A stretch of DNA of 64,000 nucleotides, from positions 1 through 64,000 of the forward strand of contig NZ_QQSV01000010.1 in assembly GCF_003351145.1 (NCBI RefSeq), read 5' to 3'. This DNA comes from Meiothermus sp. QL-1. GTDB taxonomy: Bacteria > Deinococcota > Deinococci > Deinococcales > Thermaceae. Both the position numbers and the translations under genes were made by a program. Of the stretch, positions 35,924 through 44,277 are shown one piece after another. The notes beneath the pieces are model-generated. The model was given only the letters and a program-made list of their open reading frames with translations, had not been told where the DNA came from and did not search any database. Each line of letters opens with the position of its first letter. Positions within the stretch are counted from its first letter, which is position 1.

Positions 35924-37486
35924 TCACGGGGTGCGCCTTTGGGTGAAGAAGCCTCGGAGAAGCTGGGCTGCCTCGCGCTCGAGCCAGCCCCCTTCCCAGG
36001 CAAAGGGGGGCTTCAGCCGGTGCACGCTCACCGCCCCGGCCTTGAGGTTCTCCACCGCATAGACCACCCGCCCCACCTGGGCCTCGGCCAGGGCCCCAAA
36101 GCACATCGGGCAGGGCTCCAGGCTCACATAGACCGTGGCCCCGGGCAGCACCTTCTCTCCCTGCTTCAGCAGAGCCTGGTGCAGGGCCAGAAGCTCGGCG
36201 TGGGCCGTGGCGCTGCGCAGATGCTCCACCTGGTTGTGGGCCTGGGCCAGGACCCGATCGTCTAGAACCACCACCGCCCCGATGGGCACCTCGCCCTTCT
36301 GCTCTGCCCGGCGGGCCTCCTCCAGCGCTAGGCGCATGTACCGCAGGTCTTCCGGCTCGGGCCAGAGCTTCCAGACCTCCTGCACCTCGCTGCCCACCGC
36401 GCGCACCGGCCAAAGCTGCTTGAGCTCGAGGGGCACCCCATGCTCGCCCAAGAAGTCCACCAGCCGCATCCGGCGCTTGGGTAAGAAGACGTAGTCGCCC
36501 GGCTGGGGCAGCCTGGCCCCTCGCCAGGGGGGGAAAAGTCCTGGCAGGGCCGGAATGAGGAAGAGGGTGCCGTCGCGCCGCCGCACCTGCCAGCCTTCGG
36601 GCAGGGTGAAGGCCTCGCCGTGCAGGGCCCGCTCGAGCTGGGCAATCCAGGCCGCTTCGGGGCGGATTTGGATGGCCTCCAGCACCTGCCGCAACGCCCG
36701 CCGCCGCAGCCCTGCTGGGGCCTGGAGCAGGGGGGCCACCCGGTAGGCCGGACAGGGCCAGCGCTTGTCCTGAATCAGGATGCCTTGGGCCAGGGGGTCC
36801 AGGGCCTCGTCCTCCACCTGGGAGATGCCGGCGAAGCGGGCGAGCGCGGCTTTGGCCTGGGGAAAGCGCGCTTGTAGGCGGGGGAGAATCTCCTGGCGCA
36901 GAAAATTGCGGTCAAAGGATACATCGGCGTTGCTGATGTCCTCGAGCCAAGCCTGGCCCTTGTGGTTCAGGTACTCCCGGAGCGTGCTGCGGCTCACCTC
37001 CAGCAAGGGTCGCACCACCTTGCCCCGCTTGGCCCGCATTCCAAGCCCCCGACCGGTGCCCTGCAAAAGCTGTAGGAGCACGGTCTCGGCCTGGTCGTCC
37101 TGGGTGTGGGCCACGAGGACCGCCTGGGCGCCGTACTTTTTGGCCACCTTGGCCAGGAAGCTGTAGCGCAGCTCGCGGGCGGTGGCCTCGAGGTTCTCCC
37201 CCCGCTCGGCGGCAATCCGGGCTACCTCGAGGCGCTCGCTCTCGAAAGGGTAGCCCAGCCGCTCGGCCAGCGCCCTGACCCACAGGGCATCCTGCGACGA
37301 GTCCGGGCGCAGCGCATGGTCCAGATGGGCCACCACCACCTGGCGGGGGGTGGTGGTGAGCAGGAGCAAGAGCGCCACCGAGTCCCCTCCGCCCGAGACC
37401 CCCGCCACCAATACTCCTTCAGGCACCATGCGGGTCAGGTGGTTGGCGAACCAGGCCTCGAGCTGACCGATTTCGCTTGCATCCAC
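35924..37486 (-). CDS. Fused tRNA(Ile)-lysidine synthase / tRNA-adenosine deaminase (TilS-TadA)
   Basis: 520 aa with two tRNA anticodon enzymes in one chain. N-terminal TilS: PP-loop SGGGDS near residue 30, HLDHALRPDSSQD and HTQDDQAETVLLQ; converts C34 of tRNA-Ile(CAT) to lysidine. C-terminal TadA from about residue 377: zinc ligands in TAHAELLAL (His429) and PCPMC (Cys459, Cys462), with the catalytic Glu next to the His; deaminates A34 of tRNA-Arg(ACG) to inosine. The two are usually separate genes. The start is GTG, 7 nt behind a TAGGAT box. Confidence 0.94.
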   Translation of the reverse strand: MDASEIGQLEAWFANHLTRMVPEGVLVAGVSGGGDSVALLLLLTTTPRQVVVAHLDHALRPDSSQDALWVRALAERLGYPFESERLEVARIAAERGENLEATARELRYSFLAKVAKKYGAQAVLVAHTQDDQAETVLLQLLQGTGRGLGMRAKRGKVVRPLLEVSRSTLREYLNHKGQAWLEDISNADVSFDRNFLRQEILPRLQARFPQAKAALARFAGISQVEDEALDPLAQGILIQDKRWPCPAYRVAPLLQAPAGLRRRALRQVLEAIQIRPEAAWIAQLERALHGEAFTLPEGWQVRRRDGTLFLIPALPGLFPPWRGARLPQPGDYVFLPKRRMRLVDFLGEHGVPLELKQLWPVRAVGSEVQEVWKLWPEPEDLRYMRLALEEARRAEQKGEVPIGAVVVLDDRVLAQAHNQVEHLRSATAHAELLALHQALLKQGEKVLPGATVYVSLEPCPMCFGALAEAQVGRVVYAVENLKAGAVSVHRLKPPFAWEGGWLEREAAQLLRGFFTQRRTP

Positions 37487-37492
37487 GCCTAC

Positions 37493-37499
37493 TATCCTA
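37493..37499. promoter_or_regulatory. Overlapping divergent -10 boxes for tilS-tadA and truD
   Basis: TATCCT (37493-37498) lies 7 nt before the truD ATG on the plus strand. TAGGAT (37499-37494) lies 7 nt before the tilS-tadA GTG on the minus strand. They share five base pairs in a 19-bp intergenic gap, so both transcripts should be leaderless and the promoters mutually exclusive. Confidence 0.6.
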
Positions 37500-37505
37500 G
37501 TGGGG

Positions 37506-38558
37506 ATGGCCTCGCTGCGCTTCGATTTTGACGCCTACCCCTACCTAACCGCTGACCTGCCGGGCATAGAAGGCAGCATCCGGGTACGGCCGGCCGACTT
37601 CCAGGTCTTCGAGGTGCCTGCCTACGCCCCTGCCGGCGAGGGGGAGCACCTGTTTTTGCGCGTGGAGAAAGAGGGGCTGACCACCCGCAGGGTGGTGGAA
37701 CTCATCGCCCAGCGGCTTGGGGTGGAGGAGGGCCAAATTGGGGTAGCGGGCCTTAAGGACAAGCACGCGCTCGCCCAGCAGTACCTCAGCCTGCCGGCTC
37801 GCTTTGAGCCCCGCCTAAAGCTCCTGGAGGACCTTCCCGGGGTGCGTATCCTGGGCTGGGCCCGGCACCCCCATAAGCTTCGGCTGGGCCACCTGGCAGG
37901 CAACCGTTTTCGCATCCTCATCCGGGGGGCGCGTGAGCCGGGTAGGGTGGAGGCTGTTCTCAGGCAGCTTGCCGAGCGGGGGGTGCCCAACTACTACGGG
38001 CCCCAGCGCTTTGGCCTGGGCGGTCAGAACCCGGAAAAGGGCTACGCCCTGGTCACCGGGCAGAAGCTGCACCTCTCCCCCTGGCTCAGGAAGTTCCTGG
38101 TCTCGAGCCTGCAGAGCCTGCTCTTCAACGACTGGCTGGCCCTCAGGTTGAGGCTGGGGCTTTTTGACCGGGTGGTTGAGGGGGATGTGGCCAAGAAACA
38201 CGATACTGGTGGGGAGTTTTGGGTAGAGGAGCCCGAGCGGGAGAGCCAGCGGGCCCTGCGCTTCGAGATCAGCGCCACCGGACCGCTTTACGGCCGGAAG
38301 TACCGCGAGGCCCGGGGAGAGGCCCGCGCGCTGGAGGACCAGGTGCTCAGGCGCTACGGCCTGGAACGGGCCCACTTCGTAGCCCGCCGGGGCGATCGTC
38401 GGCCGATACGGGTACCCCTGGCGGACTGGGCGGTGGAGGCGGGGCCGGAAGGGGTCTGGGTCTCCTTCTTTCTGCCCCGGGGGGCCTATGCCACCGCTGT
38501 GCTGCGCGAGGTGATGAAGCGCAACCCGGAGCTGGAAGAGGGCTGGGCGGAGGTGTGA
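37506..38558 (+). CDS. truD: tRNA pseudouridine(13) synthase
   Basis: 350 aa, TruD family. Catalytic-domain motif VAGLKDKHALAQQY with the nucleophile Asp, then GHLAGNRFRILIRGA, PNYYGPQRFG and SFFLPRGAYATAVLREVMK. Modifies U13 of tRNA-Glu. Divergent from another tRNA modification gene. Start ATG 37506, 7 nt after TATCCT; GTG 37500 would fall inside the promoter. Confidence 0.95.
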   Translation: MASLRFDFDAYPYLTADLPGIEGSIRVRPADFQVFEVPAYAPAGEGEHLFLRVEKEGLTTRRVVELIAQRLGVEEGQIGVAGLKDKHALAQQYLSLPARFEPRLKLLEDLPGVRILGWARHPHKLRLGHLAGNRFRILIRGAREPGRVEAVLRQLAERGVPNYYGPQRFGLGGQNPEKGYALVTGQKLHLSPWLRKFLVSSLQSLLFNDWLALRLRLGLFDRVVEGDVAKKHDTGGEFWVEEPERESQRALRFEISATGPLYGRKYREARGEARALEDQVLRRYGLERAHFVARRGDRRPIRVPLADWAVEAGPEGVWVSFFLPRGAYATAVLREVMKRNPELEEGWAEV

Positions 38559-38626
38559 AGCCTCTCGTTTCGGCTGCATAATCCATCACAGGGGGGGTAA
38601 CGCCTTCGTGCTAGACTGGGCCTGTT

Positions 38627-39118
38627 ATGGTCGAGCCGGCCATCGCGCTTTTTGGGGGCACCTACGAGAAAGCTGCGCGCATCCTCGACGAGCTTCTGCG
38701 CGAGAGCGGGGCCCGCTACACCCTCCTGCTGGACCGCAAGGGGTTCGTGCTGGCCCACAAGGAGGCCCTCTGGGCCCCCAAACCCCCTGCTTTGGACTCT
38801 CTGGCTACCCTGATTGCCGGCAACGCCGCAGCCACCCAGGCCCTGGCCAAGATGTTGGGAGAACCTCGTTTCAACGAGCTGTTGCACCAGGGGGCCACAT
38901 ATGGCCTCTTTGTTGAGGAGGTGGGGGAGCTGGCCCTGCTGGTGGTGATTTTTGACAAGTCGGTGCCGGTGGGGCGGGTTAAGCTGTACGGTAAGCGCGC
39001 GGCCCAGGCCTTGGAGGAGATTACCCAGGCCGCGGTGGTGAGCCCGGGTGCGCTGGGCATCGATCGGGAGTACCGGGAAGGGGCCAGCGCCCTTCTGGAC
39101 GAACTCTTTGGAAACTAG
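38627..39118 (+). CDS. mglB: MglB, roadblock/LC7 GTPase-activating protein
   Basis: 163 aa roadblock-fold protein ([20 protein letters not shown], then [22 protein letters not shown]). MglB is the GAP of MglA and sets cell polarity and motility direction in gliding or twitching bacteria; a Thermus pair has been studied structurally. A TAGACT box lies 9 nt upstream of the ATG. Followed after 2 nt by mglA. Confidence 0.93.
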   Translation: MVEPAIALFGGTYEKAARILDELLRESGARYTLLLDRKGFVLAHKEALWAPKPPALDSLATLIAGNAAATQALAKMLGEPRFNELLHQGATYGLFVEEVGELALLVVIFDKSVPVGRVKLYGKRAAQALEEITQAAVVSPGALGIDREYREGASALLDELFGN

Positions 39119-39120
39119 AT

Positions 39121-39708
39121 ATGAGCACGATTAACTTCGCTGCCCGGGAAATCAACTTCAAAATCGTCTATTACGGTCCTGGCATGTCGGGCAAGACCAC
39201 CAACCTCAAGTGGGTCTTCCAGCAGATCCCGCAAAACCGCAAGGGCGAGATGGTCTCCCTGGCCACCGAGGACGAGCGCACGCTGTTTTTTGACTTTTTG
39301 CCGGTCGACTTAGGCGAGGTCAAGGGGTTCAAGACCCGCTTTCACCTCTACACAGTGCCCGGCCAGGTTTTCTACAACGCCAGCCGCAAGCTAATCCTGC
39401 GGGGGGTGGACGGGATTGTCTTCGTGGCCGACTCGGCCTCCAACCGCCTCCGGGCCAACGCCGAGTCCATGCGCAACCTGCGGGAGAACCTGGCCGAGTA
39501 CGGCATCAAGCTGGAAGATATTCCCATTGTGCTCCAGGCCAACAAGCGCGATGCACCGGACGCGTTGCCGGTGGAGATGATCCAGGCGGTCATCGACCCC
39601 GAGAAGCGCTTCCCCATCTTTGAGGCTGTCGCCACCACCGGGATGGGAGTGTTTGAGACCCTAAAGGCGGTGAGCCGGGAGGTGCTCTCGCGGGTGGCCT
39701 CGAGCTAA
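39121..39708 (+). CDS. mglA: MglA, Ras-like polarity GTPase
   Basis: 195 aa. P-loop [10 protein letters not shown] (residues about 20-29), switch II region [15 protein letters not shown], guanine motif QANKRD, and the [12 protein letters not shown] end. It lacks the usual intrinsic catalytic Gln placement and depends on MglB. Forms an operon with mglB; probably controls polar positioning of type IV pili. Confidence 0.97.
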   Translation: MSTINFAAREINFKIVYYGPGMSGKTTNLKWVFQQIPQNRKGEMVSLATEDERTLFFDFLPVDLGEVKGFKTRFHLYTVPGQVFYNASRKLILRGVDGIVFVADSASNRLRANAESMRNLRENLAEYGIKLEDIPIVLQANKRDAPDALPVEMIQAVIDPEKRFPIFEAVATTGMGVFETLKAVSREVLSRVASS

Positions 39709-39777
39709 CCTCGCCTTAACTGCCCCCGCAGGCCGGGTTATGCATCGCTTGTGGGCGGCCTGATAAGCTGGGGGGGC

Positions 39778-40833
39778 ATGAAAACCACGCCGCTTCACCA
39801 AGCCCACCTGGCCCTGGGGGCCCGTATGGTGCCCTTTGCCGGCTACGAGATGCCCCTGCAGTACAGCTCCATCACCGCCGAGCACCTGGCGGTGCGGCAG
39901 GGGGTGGGCCTTTTTGACGTCAGCCACATGGGGGAGTTCTGGATTCGGGGGCCGGGGGCCCTGGATTTTTTGCAGTTCGCCACCCTAAACGACGTTGCCA
40001 GACTCAGGGTGGGCCGGGCCCAGTACTCCATGCTGCCCAACGCCCAGGGCGGGGTGGTGGACGATATCTACCTCTACCGCACCGGCGAGCAGGAGTACCT
40101 GATGGTGGTCAACGCGGCCAACATCGAGAAGGACTGGAACCACCTGCAGGCCCTGGCCAGAGGGTTCGAGGTGGCCCTGGAGGATGCCTCGCACTTCTTT
40201 GCTCTTTTGGCGGTGCAGGGTCCGAAGGCGGTAGAGGTCCTGCAGGGGCTCACCGATGCCGACCTGGCCTCGCCCAAGAAGAACGATACCTTCATGGCCA
40301 AGCTGGCGGGTAAGTGGGTGCGCCTGGCCCGCACCGGCTACACCGGGGAAGACGGCTATGAGGTTTTTGTGGCCCCAGACGAGGTCCAGGCGGTCTGGGA
40401 GGCCCTCCTGGCAGGGGGGGCTGTGCCCTGCGGCCTGGGGGCGCGGGACACCCTCAGGCTCGAGGCCGGTTTCCCCCTTTACGGCCACGAGCTCACCGAT
40501 ACCACCAACCCCCTCTGTACCCCCTTCGGCTGGGTGGTCAAGGCCCAGAAGGATTTCTACGGCAAAAAGGCCCTGCTGAACCCGGTCTGCGAGCAGAGGC
40601 TGGTGGGCCTGCGGGTCGAGGGGGGGATTCCCCGCGAGGGCTTCCGGGTTTTCTCTGGGGACGAAGAGGTGGGCCGCTTTACCTCGGGCACCCACTCCCC
40701 CCTGCTCAAGCAGGGCATCGGGATGGCCTACGTGCAGGCGGATCGGGCCCAAGTGGGCACCGCTTTGGAGGTGGAGGTGCGCGGCCGGCGGCTGGCGGCC
40801 AGGGTGGTGGAGCTCCCCTTTGTGAAGCGTTAG
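39778..40833 (+). CDS. gcvT: Glycine cleavage system T protein (aminomethyltransferase)
   Basis: 351 aa. Transfers the methylene from lipoamide-bound aminomethyl of GcvH to tetrahydrofolate. Seen: LHQAHLALGARMVPFAGYEMPLQY, FDVSHMGEFWIRG, ARTGYTGEDGYEVFV and LGARDTLRLEAGFPLYGHEL. ATG 39778 chosen (family start MKTTPLHxxH). Separated from gcvH by 374 nt holding a terminator, a candidate RNA and an IS relic. Confidence 0.97.
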   Translation: MKTTPLHQAHLALGARMVPFAGYEMPLQYSSITAEHLAVRQGVGLFDVSHMGEFWIRGPGALDFLQFATLNDVARLRVGRAQYSMLPNAQGGVVDDIYLYRTGEQEYLMVVNAANIEKDWNHLQALARGFEVALEDASHFFALLAVQGPKAVEVLQGLTDADLASPKKNDTFMAKLAGKWVRLARTGYTGEDGYEVFVAPDEVQAVWEALLAGGAVPCGLGARDTLRLEAGFPLYGHELTDTTNPLCTPFGWVVKAQKDFYGKKALLNPVCEQRLVGLRVEGGIPREGFRVFSGDEEVGRFTSGTHSPLLKQGIGMAYVQADRAQVGTALEVEVRGRRLAARVVELPFVKR

Positions 40834-40849
40834 AAAAAAGAGGGGGTGT

Positions 40850-40875
40850 GGGGGAGCTATAATCCCCCGGTTTTT
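40850..40875 (+). terminator. Terminator of gcvT, with an alternative fold
   Basis: GGGGGA (40850-40855) pairs with TCCCCC (40863-40868), followed by GG and five Ts. The same left arm, as GTGGGGGA (40848-40855), can instead pair with TCCCCCAC (40883-40890), enclosing CCGGTTT/AAACCGG; the two folds are mutually exclusive. Confidence 0.65.
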
Positions 40876-40934
40876 AAACCGGTCCCCCACGTGCTTCGAA
40901 GGAGCACATAGCATAGTGGGCGGCAGATGCGTGG

Positions 40935-41089
40935 TACAATCTTCTTGTTGGGGACAGCGTTCCCCGCGCACCTTGAAACTTGGAGTAGGGGGTTCCATCG
41001 GGTAGTCCGATGGGTAAAACTCCAAACGAAAACCCGTAGCAGAGCCAGAAGCATTGCGCTCGCCTGCCAATGCGGAGTCAAGGTTTTTT
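40935..41089 (+). ncRNA. Candidate structured RNA in the gcvT-gcvH gap
   Basis: A -10 box TACAAT (40935-40940) precedes about 140 nt that fold by eye into: hairpin GGGGA/TCCCC (40950-40965); a closing helix ACCTTGA/TCAAGGT (40970-40976 with 41078-41084); inside it GGAGT/ACTCC enclosing CCATCGG/CCGATGG (40982-41023), and GCATTG/CAATGC (41051-41073). Six Ts follow the closing helix (41084-41089). This three-way-junction layout with a U-tail looks like a discrete RNA. It does not match glycine, c-di-GMP, TPP, SAM or cobalamin riboswitch cores. It directly abuts the IS right end, so it could instead be left-end or decayed IS material. Confidence 0.42.
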
Positions 41090-41091
41090 CT

Positions 41092-41182
41092 GGGCTCGGA
41101 CGGAGCCTGCGGGGATGGATACGGCAAGGGCCGTTCCGTGAGAACCGCGAAGCCCTGTTCTTCAGAACGGGGAGTCGTCACG
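41092..41182 (+). mobile_element. IS200/IS605-type right end, solitary copy 2
   Basis: 91 bp matching 85-175 with three differences. No tnpB lies upstream: the sequence before 41092 is unrelated, apart from a short frame reading CQCGVKVF that vaguely recalls the TnpB zinc finger. It is either a non-autonomous derivative or a deletion relic. Its last bases lie 26 nt before gcvH and could supply promoter sequence (CATAAAC at 41184-41190). Confidence 0.62.
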
Positions 41183-41207
41183 GCATAAACTAGCCTGCGA
41201 GGTGCAC

Positions 41208-41585
41208 ATGGACTACCCAGCGGAACTCAGGTACACCAAGACCCACGAATGGGTGCGGCTGGAAGGCGACGTGGCGGTGGTGGGAATCACCGACTTTGCC
41301 CAGGATGCCCTGGGCGATGTGGTGTATGTGGAGCTACCCCCGGTGGGCAAGCGTGTGGAGGCCGGGGCGGCGGTGGCGGTGGTGGAGTCGGTCAAGACTG
41401 CCTCGGACATCTACGCCCCCATCAGCGGCGAGGTCATCGAGGTCAACAGCGCCTTAGGCGACAAGCCCGAGCTCATCAACCAGTCCCCCTATGGCGAGGG
41501 GTGGATTTTCAAGCTGCGGGTCAACCCCGCCGACGCCGACGGCCTCCTCTCGGCGGAGGAGTATCGAGGGGTGGCAGAGGCCTAG
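41208..41585 (+). CDS. gcvH: Glycine cleavage system H protein
   Basis: 125-aa lipoyl carrier. The lipoylated lysine is in [31 protein letters not shown] opens the protein, as usual. ATG 41208 has GCGAGGTG upstream; an in-frame GTG at 41202 is possible. Works with GcvT; gcvP is not in the window. Its stop codon is 1 nt from that of the convergent moxR gene. Confidence 0.96.
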   Translation: MDYPAELRYTKTHEWVRLEGDVAVVGITDFAQDALGDVVYVELPPVGKRVEAGAAVAVVESVKTASDIYAPISGEVIEVNSALGDKPELINQSPYGEGWIFKLRVNPADADGLLSAEEYRGVAEA

Positions 41586-41586
41586 C

Positions 41587-42486
41587 CTACTTGGGCATGG
41601 TGCGCCGGAGCAGGTCCTCTATGACCTGCTCCACCCTTAGCCCCTCGAACTGGGCCTCCTCGGTAAGGAGCAGGCGGTGGCTGAGGGCGGGCAGGGCTGC
41701 GGCCCGCAGGTCCTCCCAGTCCAGGTGGGCCCGCCCGTCCAGGTATGCCAGGGCTCGAGCCAGCGCCAGCCAGGCCTTGGCCCCCCGGGGGGAGAGGCCC
41801 ATGCGCAGGTGTCTCTCCTCACCGGCGAGCTGGGCGGTGTTGGCGATGGCTTCTAAAGCCGGCTGGCTCGCCACCACCTGCTGGGCCTCGGCGCGGGCTT
41901 TGAGCAGGTCCAGGCCCTCCACCGGCTCTGGGCTTTGGGGCTCCTCGGCCAGAATGCGAAGCCAGGCGGCCCGGGGTGGGGCCTCCACCGTGATTTTGGC
42001 CATGAAGCGGTCGAGCTGGGCCTCGGGCAGGGGGTAGGTGCCCTCGAGCTCCAGCGGGTTTTGCGTGGCCAGAACCAAAAAAGGCGCTGGCAGGGCGTGG
42101 CGCACCCCCCCCACCGTCACCCCTCCCTCCTGCATGGCCTCCAGCAGGGCCGACTGGGTCTTGGGGGTGGCCCGGTTCACCTCGTCGGCCAGCACCACCT
42201 GGGCGAAAAGCGGGCCAGGCCGGAAGACGAACTGCCCATCCTCCAGAATCTCGGTGCCGGTGATGTCGGCCGGCAGGAGGTCGGGGGTGAACTGGATGCG
42301 GCGGTAGGAGAGCCCGCTGGCCTCAGCGAAGGCCCGGGCCAGAAGGGTTTTGCCCAGCCCCGGCAGCCCCTCCAGGAGGGCGTGGCCCCCGGCCACCACG
42401 GTGGCCAAAAGCTCGCGGATGACCCGTTCCTGGCCGAAGAGCACCCCCTTCAGGGTGGCCTCCAGCGCTTGCAATGGGGCGCGCAC
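41587..42486 (-). CDS. MoxR-family AAA+ ATPase
   Basis: About 299 aa. Walker A GLPGLGKTLLARA, Walker B VVLADEVNRATPKTQSALLEAMQE, sensor ATQNPLELEGTYPLPEAQLDRF, and SPRGAKAWLALARALA in the lid domain. MoxR proteins act as chaperones for vWA or DUF58 partners; none is adjacent here, but vWA proteins are encoded at 4213-5619 and 52090-54261. I take GTG 42486 as start, 6 nt behind TATACT; TTG 42492 is also in frame. Confidence 0.93.
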   Translation of the reverse strand: MRAPLQALEATLKGVLFGQERVIRELLATVVAGGHALLEGLPGLGKTLLARAFAEASGLSYRRIQFTPDLLPADITGTEILEDGQFVFRPGPLFAQVVLADEVNRATPKTQSALLEAMQEGGVTVGGVRHALPAPFLVLATQNPLELEGTYPLPEAQLDRFMAKITVEAPPRAAWLRILAEEPQSPEPVEGLDLLKARAEAQQVVASQPALEAIANTAQLAGEERHLRMGLSPRGAKAWLALARALAYLDGRAHLDWEDLRAAALPALSHRLLLTEEAQFEGLRVEQVIEDLLRRTMPK

Positions 42487-42492
42487 GGGCAA

Positions 42493-42498
42493 AGTATA
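42493..42498 (-). promoter_or_regulatory. -10 box of the moxR gene
   Basis: TATACT on the minus strand, 6 nt before GTG 42486; leaderless spacing. Confidence 0.55.
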
Positions 42499-42504
42499 CC
42501 CGGT

Positions 42505-42533
42505 TTGACCTGAGGCTTCTTAGGGGGCAAAAT
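42505..42533 (+). promoter_or_regulatory. Leaderless promoter of tsaD
   Basis: TTGACC (42505-42510), 17-bp spacer, CAAAAT (42528-42533), then 7 nt to GTG 42541. Confidence 0.7.
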
Positions 42534-42540
42534 CGGGTTT

Positions 42541-43518
42541 GTGTGGGTCTTGGGCATCGACACCTCCTGCGATGATACCGGGGTGGGCCTGGTGCGGGAT
42601 GGGCAGGTGGTGGTGAACCTGGTGGCCTCGCAGGCCTCGAGGCACCAGGGCTACGGCGGGGTGGTACCGGAGCTGGCCTCGCGGGAGCACGTGCAGGCGA
42701 TTGACCCCCTGGTGAGGGCAGCTTTGGCCGAGGCGGGGGTTGGGGTGCGCCACCTGGACCTGATTGCCGCTACCCGGGGTCCCGGCCTGGTGGGGGCCTT
42801 GCTGGTGGGCCTCACCTACGCCAAGGGGCTGGCCTTTGCCCTGGGGCGGCCCTTCGTGGCGGTGCACCACCTCGAGGGCCACATCTACGCGGCCCTGGCC
42901 CATCACCCCGAGGTCGCGCCCCCCTTCTTGGCCCTGGTGGCCTCGGGGGGGCACACCCACCTCTTCGAGGTGCCCGCCTGGGGCACCTACCGGCTTTTAG
43001 GGGCCACCCTGGACGACGCTGCCGGAGAAGCCTTCGACAAGGCGGCGCGGGCTTTGGGGCTGGGCTATCCCGGAGGGCCCGAGATCGAGCGGCTGGCGGC
43101 GGAGGGCGACCCCTCCCGCGTGCCCCTGAGCGTGCCCTTACAGGGGCAGGAGGGCTTCGACTTCAGCTTCTCTGGCCTCAAGACCGCGGTGGTGCAGGCC
43201 CTCAAAAAGGGCTATGCCCCGGCCGATGTGGCCGCCCGCTTCCAGCAGGTGGCCGTCGAGCACATAGCCCAGGTGGTGCTCCGGGCCGCGCGCAGCACCG
43301 GCCACACCACCCTGCTGGTGGCCGGCGGGGTGGCGCAGAACCGGGCGCTCCAGGCCCGGCTGCAGGGGGCCGGGCTAGAGCTTTTCTTCCCCCCCAGGGG
43401 CCTGGCCACCGACAACGGGGCCATGGTGGCCCTGGCCGCCTGGCGCACCCGGGAGCGCCACCCGGGAAGCGAGCTGGGGGTGCCGGCAGCCCCCTACCTG
43501 CCCCTGGCTACCTCTTGA
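42541..43518 (+). CDS. tsaD: tRNA threonylcarbamoyladenosine synthase subunit TsaD
   Basis: 325 aa, Gcp/Kae1 family. Transfers threonylcarbamoyl to A37 of ANN-decoding tRNAs. Seen: GIDTSCDDTGVGLV start, GGVVPELASREH, the metal motif HHLEGHIYA, GPGLVGALLVGLTYAKGLAFA, and ASGGHTHLF. GTG start at a leaderless distance from its promoter. Its last 11 nt overlap the convergent secreted-protein gene. Confidence 0.97.
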   Translation: MWVLGIDTSCDDTGVGLVRDGQVVVNLVASQASRHQGYGGVVPELASREHVQAIDPLVRAALAEAGVGVRHLDLIAATRGPGLVGALLVGLTYAKGLAFALGRPFVAVHHLEGHIYAALAHHPEVAPPFLALVASGGHTHLFEVPAWGTYRLLGATLDDAAGEAFDKAARALGLGYPGGPEIERLAAEGDPSRVPLSVPLQGQEGFDFSFSGLKTAVVQALKKGYAPADVAARFQQVAVEHIAQVVLRAARSTGHTTLLVAGGVAQNRALQARLQGAGLELFFPPRGLATDNGAMVALAAWRTRERHPGSELGVPAAPYLPLATS

Positions 43519-44188
43519 GGGCCACCAGCTCGGTGACGCTCTCGCCCTCCCGGGTCTTCTGCACGCTTTTGACCAGCCCCACATTCTCGGCGTACCAGCT
43601 CGTCCCCTGGCTTTCAAACTGGAAGGGAAAGCTCAGGGGCCCGGCGCTGGCGCGGAGGCGGGTGGTGAACTGGGTCTGGAGTTTGTAGGCCAGGAAGCGC
43701 CCGGCCGGCGTGACGACGGTTTCCTGGGCCACCACCTTGTAGGTGGTCTCGAGGGTGCCGCTTATGTTGAAGCGCAGAGGCCCTTGCTGGCCGCTGCCCT
43801 GCACCTCCAGCACCAGCCTCCAGCTATTCCCCACCGTCCAGGCGTCGTAGTCGGGGATGGCCACCCCGGTGGCCCGGATTACCTCGAGGTTGTAGCTCAC
43901 CGGCTGGCCCCCGGCCTCCAGACGGTTGCCGCTCGGGCTGCCAAAGTCGATGGGGTAGATGCCCTCCGGTGCGCAGCGGAAGCGCAGTTCTTCCCGTCCG
44001 GTGGGGCCCTCGCGCACCTGGGTGTAGCTGGTGGGGCCAATCTGGGTTTTGCGCAGGGTGTAGGTGAAGTTCTGGCTGCCCGAGACCCGGTACTGCCACT
44101 CCCAGCCGGGCCGGGCCGGGGAAAAGGGTTGGTCGCAGAGCTGGGCTGTCGAGGGGCTGAGCAGAAAGGCCAGCAGGGCAAAGCGCAT
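43508..44188 (-). CDS. Secreted beta-rich protein, function unknown
   Basis: 226 aa with a signal peptide (MRFALLAFLLSPSTAQ, cleavage near TAQ-L). The mature protein is beta-strand rich, with two cysteines (LCDQPF and FRCAPEG) that could form a disulfide; it ends SWYAENVGLVKSVQKTREG, a pattern seen in DUF3108-like and lipoprotein-carrier-like exported proteins. No confident family. Confidence 0.62.
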   Translation of the reverse strand: MRFALLAFLLSPSTAQLCDQPFSPARPGWEWQYRVSGSQNFTYTLRKTQIGPTSYTQVREGPTGREELRFRCAPEGIYPIDFGSPSGNRLEAGGQPVSYNLEVIRATGVAIPDYDAWTVGNSWRLVLEVQGSGQQGPLRFNISGTLETTYKVVAQETVVTPAGRFLAYKLQTQFTTRLRASAGPLSFPFQFESQGTSWYAENVGLVKSVQKTREGESVTELVALKR

Positions 44189-44260
44189 AGATACAGTGTA
44201 GCGAAGACCTGTGACGGAAGGGTCAGGTTGTGCCCGCAGCCATATCTCATGCGGAGAGGG

Positions 44261-44266
44261 TAGAAT
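44261..44266 (+). promoter_or_regulatory. -10 box of secA
   Basis: TAGAAT, 11 nt before ATG 44278; the leader would be only a few nucleotides long. Confidence 0.5.
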
Positions 44267-44277
44267 CGCAGTTGGTT

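Noticed and set aside
40927-41193. 88-codon frame in the gcvT-gcvH gap as a gene
   Set aside because: It runs through hairpins and the IS right end and its composition is not protein-like. Only the short CQCGVKVF stretch recalls a TnpB zinc finger, too little to call a pseudogene.
40834-41207. Glycine riboswitch before gcvH
   Set aside because: Location is suggestive, but the conserved GGAGAG and GGACAG-type core and tandem aptamer layout are not present.
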